From Kmv34 sp964524965 (lineage in GTDB: Bacteria; Aerophobota; Aerophobia; Aerophobales; B3-G15), in assembly GCA_964524965.1 (NCBI GenBank), contig CAZGDY010000024.1, positions 1 through 17,169 of the forward strand: DNA of 17,169 nt, in the 5' to 3' direction. The position numbers were made by a program, and so were the translations under genes. The first letter of the stretch is position 1. Every line of letters begins with the position of its first letter. Shown here piece after piece: positions 14,653-17,169 of this stretch. The notes below the pieces were generated by a model. It made no database searches and had not been told where the DNA came from. It was given only the letters and a program-made list of their open reading frames with translations.

Positions 14653-14730
14653 TACTTGCTCCTTTATTCCTTTTTAAAATGATTTCAACTCAAATATCAT
14701 CCATCCGAACTAAAACTAATAATAAAAAAC

Positions 14731-15753
14731 CTAACCCACTATTCTTTTTTTTCTAATGGTTATCGCTACAATTAAAACAATTAAAAGTATAATAGGTCTG
14801 TACAAATCAGCTTTTGTCCAGTGAACATTAAGCAAAGTCAGGCCATTTAAAATGCAACCGTAAACAAAGGCTCCAATCACTACGCCTATAATATTAGCTT
14901 TCCCTCTAAACATAGATGTTCCCATAAAAGCAGCGACAATAACAGGAAGAATTAAAAAATCAAATATATCACATTGCCCTTTTCCTAACCGACCCAAATA
15001 TACTAATGCTGCCAGCCCGTAGAAAATACCGGCCAACACATAAGCCAGAAATCTGTATCTTACTATAGATATTCCTGAATGAGTAGCAGCATCAGGGTTG
15101 CTTCCCACTGCTTCCATGCGTAAACCATATTTTAACTTGTTCAAAAATATATAAGCAACTACAATCACTATTCCAAGAATAACCACGGGCACGGTAATAG
15201 GTCCTATTACCTTACCCGTACCCAGCCATAGCACTCTAGGAAATGAATACATCCAAATTTGAACTCCTTGCGTATACTTGTAGGCTAATCCTCCAAACAA
15301 ACCCGCTACTCCCAGAGTAGCCATAAGGTCAGGAAGGAATAAAACAGAAACGAGAAATCCGCTAAGAGCACCGATTCCCACGCCAAGACCAATTCCCACT
15401 AACATCATGGGGATAAATGGTAATTTAAAAGTAAAAGCTAAAACTGCACAGGTCATCATTACAAAATTACTTGATCCGTAAAAAGATAAATCAAACTTAC
15501 CTGTAGCCATAACTACAGTCAATCCTACAGCCAAAATAGCAATAACAGTTATTTCTCGCAGAATATTAGTCATATTTCTAATGGTCAAAAATCCCGGGTG
15601 CAAAGAACCGAACACTGCAAGAACAGCAATCAAGGGAATAACCAGAGCTAAATTATACCTAAACCAATTTAATGCTTTGCCCACTATTACCCAGCTACTT
15701 TGACTTGATGTTTTATCTACTTTTGGTAAGCTATTTTGATCAGTTGTTTCCAC
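14731..15753 (-). CDS. Sugar ABC importer permease (RbsC family), first subunit
   Basis: A 340-residue inner-membrane permease of the RbsC family. A hydrophilic N-terminus of about 30 residues precedes the first helix. The TGKFDLSF motif takes the place of the usual GGIDLS, and the ATPase-contact loop AVGSNPDAATHSGI is canonical. Start: a GTG at 15753 lies five bases after a perfect AAGGAGG (15759-15765), giving a 14-base overlap with the ATPase stop. The ATG at 15792 would give a 53-base overlap with that ribosome site inside the coding region. Overlap with the ATPase gene and the following second permease show one importer operon reading ATPase, permease, permease. The substrate is unknown. 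Confidence 0.9.
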   Translation of the reverse strand: METTDQNSLPKVDKTSSQSSWVIVGKALNWFRYNLALVIPLIAVLAVFGSLHPGFLTIRNMTNILREITVIAILAVGLTVVMATGKFDLSFYGSSNFVMMTCAVLAFTFKLPFIPMMLVGIGLGVGIGALSGFLVSVLFLPDLMATLGVAGLFGGLAYKYTQGVQIWMYSFPRVLWLGTGKVIGPITVPVVILGIVIVVAYIFLNKLKYGLRMEAVGSNPDAATHSGISIVRYRFLAYVLAGIFYGLAALVYLGRLGKGQCDIFDFLILPVIVAAFMGTSMFRGKANIIGVVIGAFVYGCILNGLTLLNVHWTKADLYRPIILLIVLIVAITIRKKRIVG

Positions 15754-17169
15754 TGTTTCCTCCTTCGATAATATCGATAGCTCCCATTTCATCTACTTCA
15801 GAGCCTTCTCCCACTGCATAGCGGAAAAGACTTCGTATATTTAACTCTTGGATATTTTTTTCTATGGAAACTTTTCCTTCATATAAAATCATAATTCGCC
15901 CACACATTCCTAAAAGCTCCTCAAATTCAGATGAAATCAAAATAACAACTCCCCCCTGGCGACAAATCTCATTAAGTAAACGGTATATTTCTGTTTTAGC
16001 ACCTACGTCAATTCCTGCTGTAATCTCAGCAAAAATAAACACCTTTGCCTTAGAGCAAAGCCATTTGGCCACCACTACCTTTTGTTGGTTACCCCCACTT
16101 AAAAACTCTACTAATTGATTAACGGAGGGAGTACGAATAGAAAGTCTTTTTTTATACTCTTGTGCAATTTTTTTGGTTTGAGTGCGACGCATCCACCCAA
16201 TTGCATTAGAAAATGCATCGGCATTGGGAAGAGCAATGTTCTCCCGAACATTCATACTTGCAACAATTCCATGGGCTCTGCGGTCTTCAGGAACAAGAAC
16301 TATACCTTCTCTGATAGCATCACGAGAAGAATGCAGATTTATTTCTTTCCCGTTTAAAAAAATCTGGCCTTCCTTTTTTTTCAAAAGACCAAATAATACC
16401 TGCCCTAAGGCTGACTTGCCTGAACCAATAACTCCTGCTATACCAAAGATTTCTCCCTCATGAACTTTAAAGGAAACATTTTGGAAAGCCCCATCAGATG
16501 ATGATAACCCCTCAACAGAAAGAACTTCTTTGCCGATCTTAAGCTCTTCTTTGGGAAATTTATCTTTAATAGACTTAGCTACAATTCCGGTAATGATCGT
16601 ATTTAAATCAACATCCTTTACATCATGAAATCCCACATTTTTACCATCACGCAGGATTGTAATACGCTGAGCTACCTCAAATATTTCTTGGAGCCGGTGA
16701 GAGATATAAATGACAGAAACACCTTCTTTCTGCAAATTTTTAACAGCCTTGAATAATGAACTTATTTCACCCGCAGTTAATGATGCGGTGGGCTCATCCA
16801 GGACCAAAACCTTGGGAAGAGAAATCATGGCTCGGGCAATAGAGACCATTTGTTTTTGACCTCGGGTGAGGTTATGGACAAACTGGTTTAAATTAATTTC
16901 TAAATTAAGCTCTTTAAAAACAGCTTTGGCTCGTTGGATAGCTTTTTTTCTTTGGACGAACCCTCTTTTATAAAAACTCTCATCAGTAAGGAATAAATTT
17001 TCCAGTACACTGGTAAGAGGAAAAAGATTTGGCTCCTGGTAAACAAAATGAATTCCTAAAAGAAGGCTATGAGCAGGGTCCATATGTTTCATGCTCTGCT
17101 CGTCTAAGACTATTTCCCCTGAATCTGGCTTGTATACTCCGGTAAGTATCTTTATTAAAGTAGACTTAC
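15740..17169 (-). CDS. Sugar ABC importer ATPase, RbsA type (5' end missing)
   Basis: The gene runs off the right edge: the first visible codons read KSTLIKILTG, the end of the first Walker A motif, so only about 40 residues are missing. The 476 visible residues cover two fused ATPase domains, as in RbsA, MglA and XylG. The first domain has its Q-loop (VYQEP), signature LTRGQ, Walker B VLVLDEPT and switch His (YISHR). The second has Walker A GVIGSGKS, signature LSGGNQQ and IDVGAK. Its Walker B reads FIFAEIT where LILDEPT is usual, so the Mg-binding Asp is Ala while the catalytic Glu stays. The product energises sugar import together with the two permeases that follow. An internal ATG at 17092 is not the true start, because coding continues upstream of it. 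Confidence 0.93.
   Translation of the reverse strand, partial: KSTLIKILTGVYKPDSGEIVLDEQSMKHMDPAHSLLLGIHFVYQEPNLFPLTSVLENLFLTDESFYKRGFVQRKKAIQRAKAVFKELNLEINLNQFVHNLTRGQKQMVSIARAMISLPKVLVLDEPTASLTAGEISSLFKAVKNLQKEGVSVIYISHRLQEIFEVAQRITILRDGKNVGFHDVKDVDLNTIITGIVAKSIKDKFPKEELKIGKEVLSVEGLSSSDGAFQNVSFKVHEGEIFGIAGVIGSGKSALGQVLFGLLKKKEGQIFLNGKEINLHSSRDAIREGIVLVPEDRRAHGIVASMNVRENIALPNADAFSNAIGWMRRTQTKKIAQEYKKRLSIRTPSVNQLVEFLSGGNQQKVVVAKWLCSKAKVFIFAEITAGIDVGAKTEIYRLLNEICRQGGVVILISSEFEELLGMCGRIMILYEGKVSIEKNIQELNIRSLFRYAVGEGSEVDEMGAIDIIEGGNSGNN
15759..15765 (-). promoter_or_regulatory. Ribosome binding site fixing the GTG start at 15753
   Basis: Perfect AAGGAGG on the minus strand inside the end of the ATPase gene, five bases before the GTG at 15753. 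Confidence 0.75.

Noticed and set aside
1..17169. CRISPR array or intact insertion sequence
   Set aside because: No regularly spaced repeats and no transposase gene with terminal repeats were seen.

Overview
The window is AT-rich bacterial DNA from an anaerobe. All 15 clear protein genes lie on the minus strand, so transcription runs from right to left. Ribosome binding sites are strong (AAGGAGG type), several genes start with TTG or GTG, and one gene encodes a tungsten-type aldehyde:ferredoxin oxidoreductase. This fits a low-GC anaerobe such as a clostridium or a similar thermophilic or subsurface lineage. No rRNA, tRNA or other taxonomic marker is present, so the assignment stops there.

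In transcription order, the right edge (13699-17169) holds the inner-membrane part of a ribose-type sugar ABC importer: an ATPase cut by the window edge inside its first Walker A motif, then two different permeases. The sugar-binding protein is not in the window. A weak terminator-like hairpin follows. The next block (9959-13589) looks unrelated to sugar use: an ABC-2 type membrane permease with no ATPase beside it, a 436-residue membrane-anchored exported protein of unknown function, a flavoredoxin-like flavin reductase, a possible 29-residue small protein, and an exported protein with a carboxypeptidase-regulatory-like domain.

The metabolic block (3169-9715) holds a split transketolase (TPP-binding subunit, then C-terminal subunit), two related short-chain dehydrogenases, a TIM-barrel epimerase with the full active-site set of D-tagatose 3-epimerases, and the aldehyde:ferredoxin oxidoreductase, closed by a 16-bp hairpin. 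Last come an MFS transporter and a zinc alcohol dehydrogenase with a good sigma-A-type promoter. The left 435 bases hold no convincing gene but do hold inverted repeats, including a perfect 16-bp hairpin.

Inferred joint role: an unphosphorylated sugar or polyol enters by the ABC importer, the short-chain dehydrogenases and the epimerase interconvert polyol, ketose and epimer, transketolase breaks the carbon chain by moving a two-carbon unit, and the released aldehyde is oxidised by the ferredoxin enzyme or reduced by the alcohol dehydrogenase. No sugar kinase is visible.

The most unusual sequence-level signal is a 66-bp near-copy (63/66) of the end of the transketolase gene, lying between the two dehydrogenase genes. 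It forms one arm of a 14-bp perfect inverted repeat and looks like the scar of a tandem duplication that produced the dehydrogenase pair.
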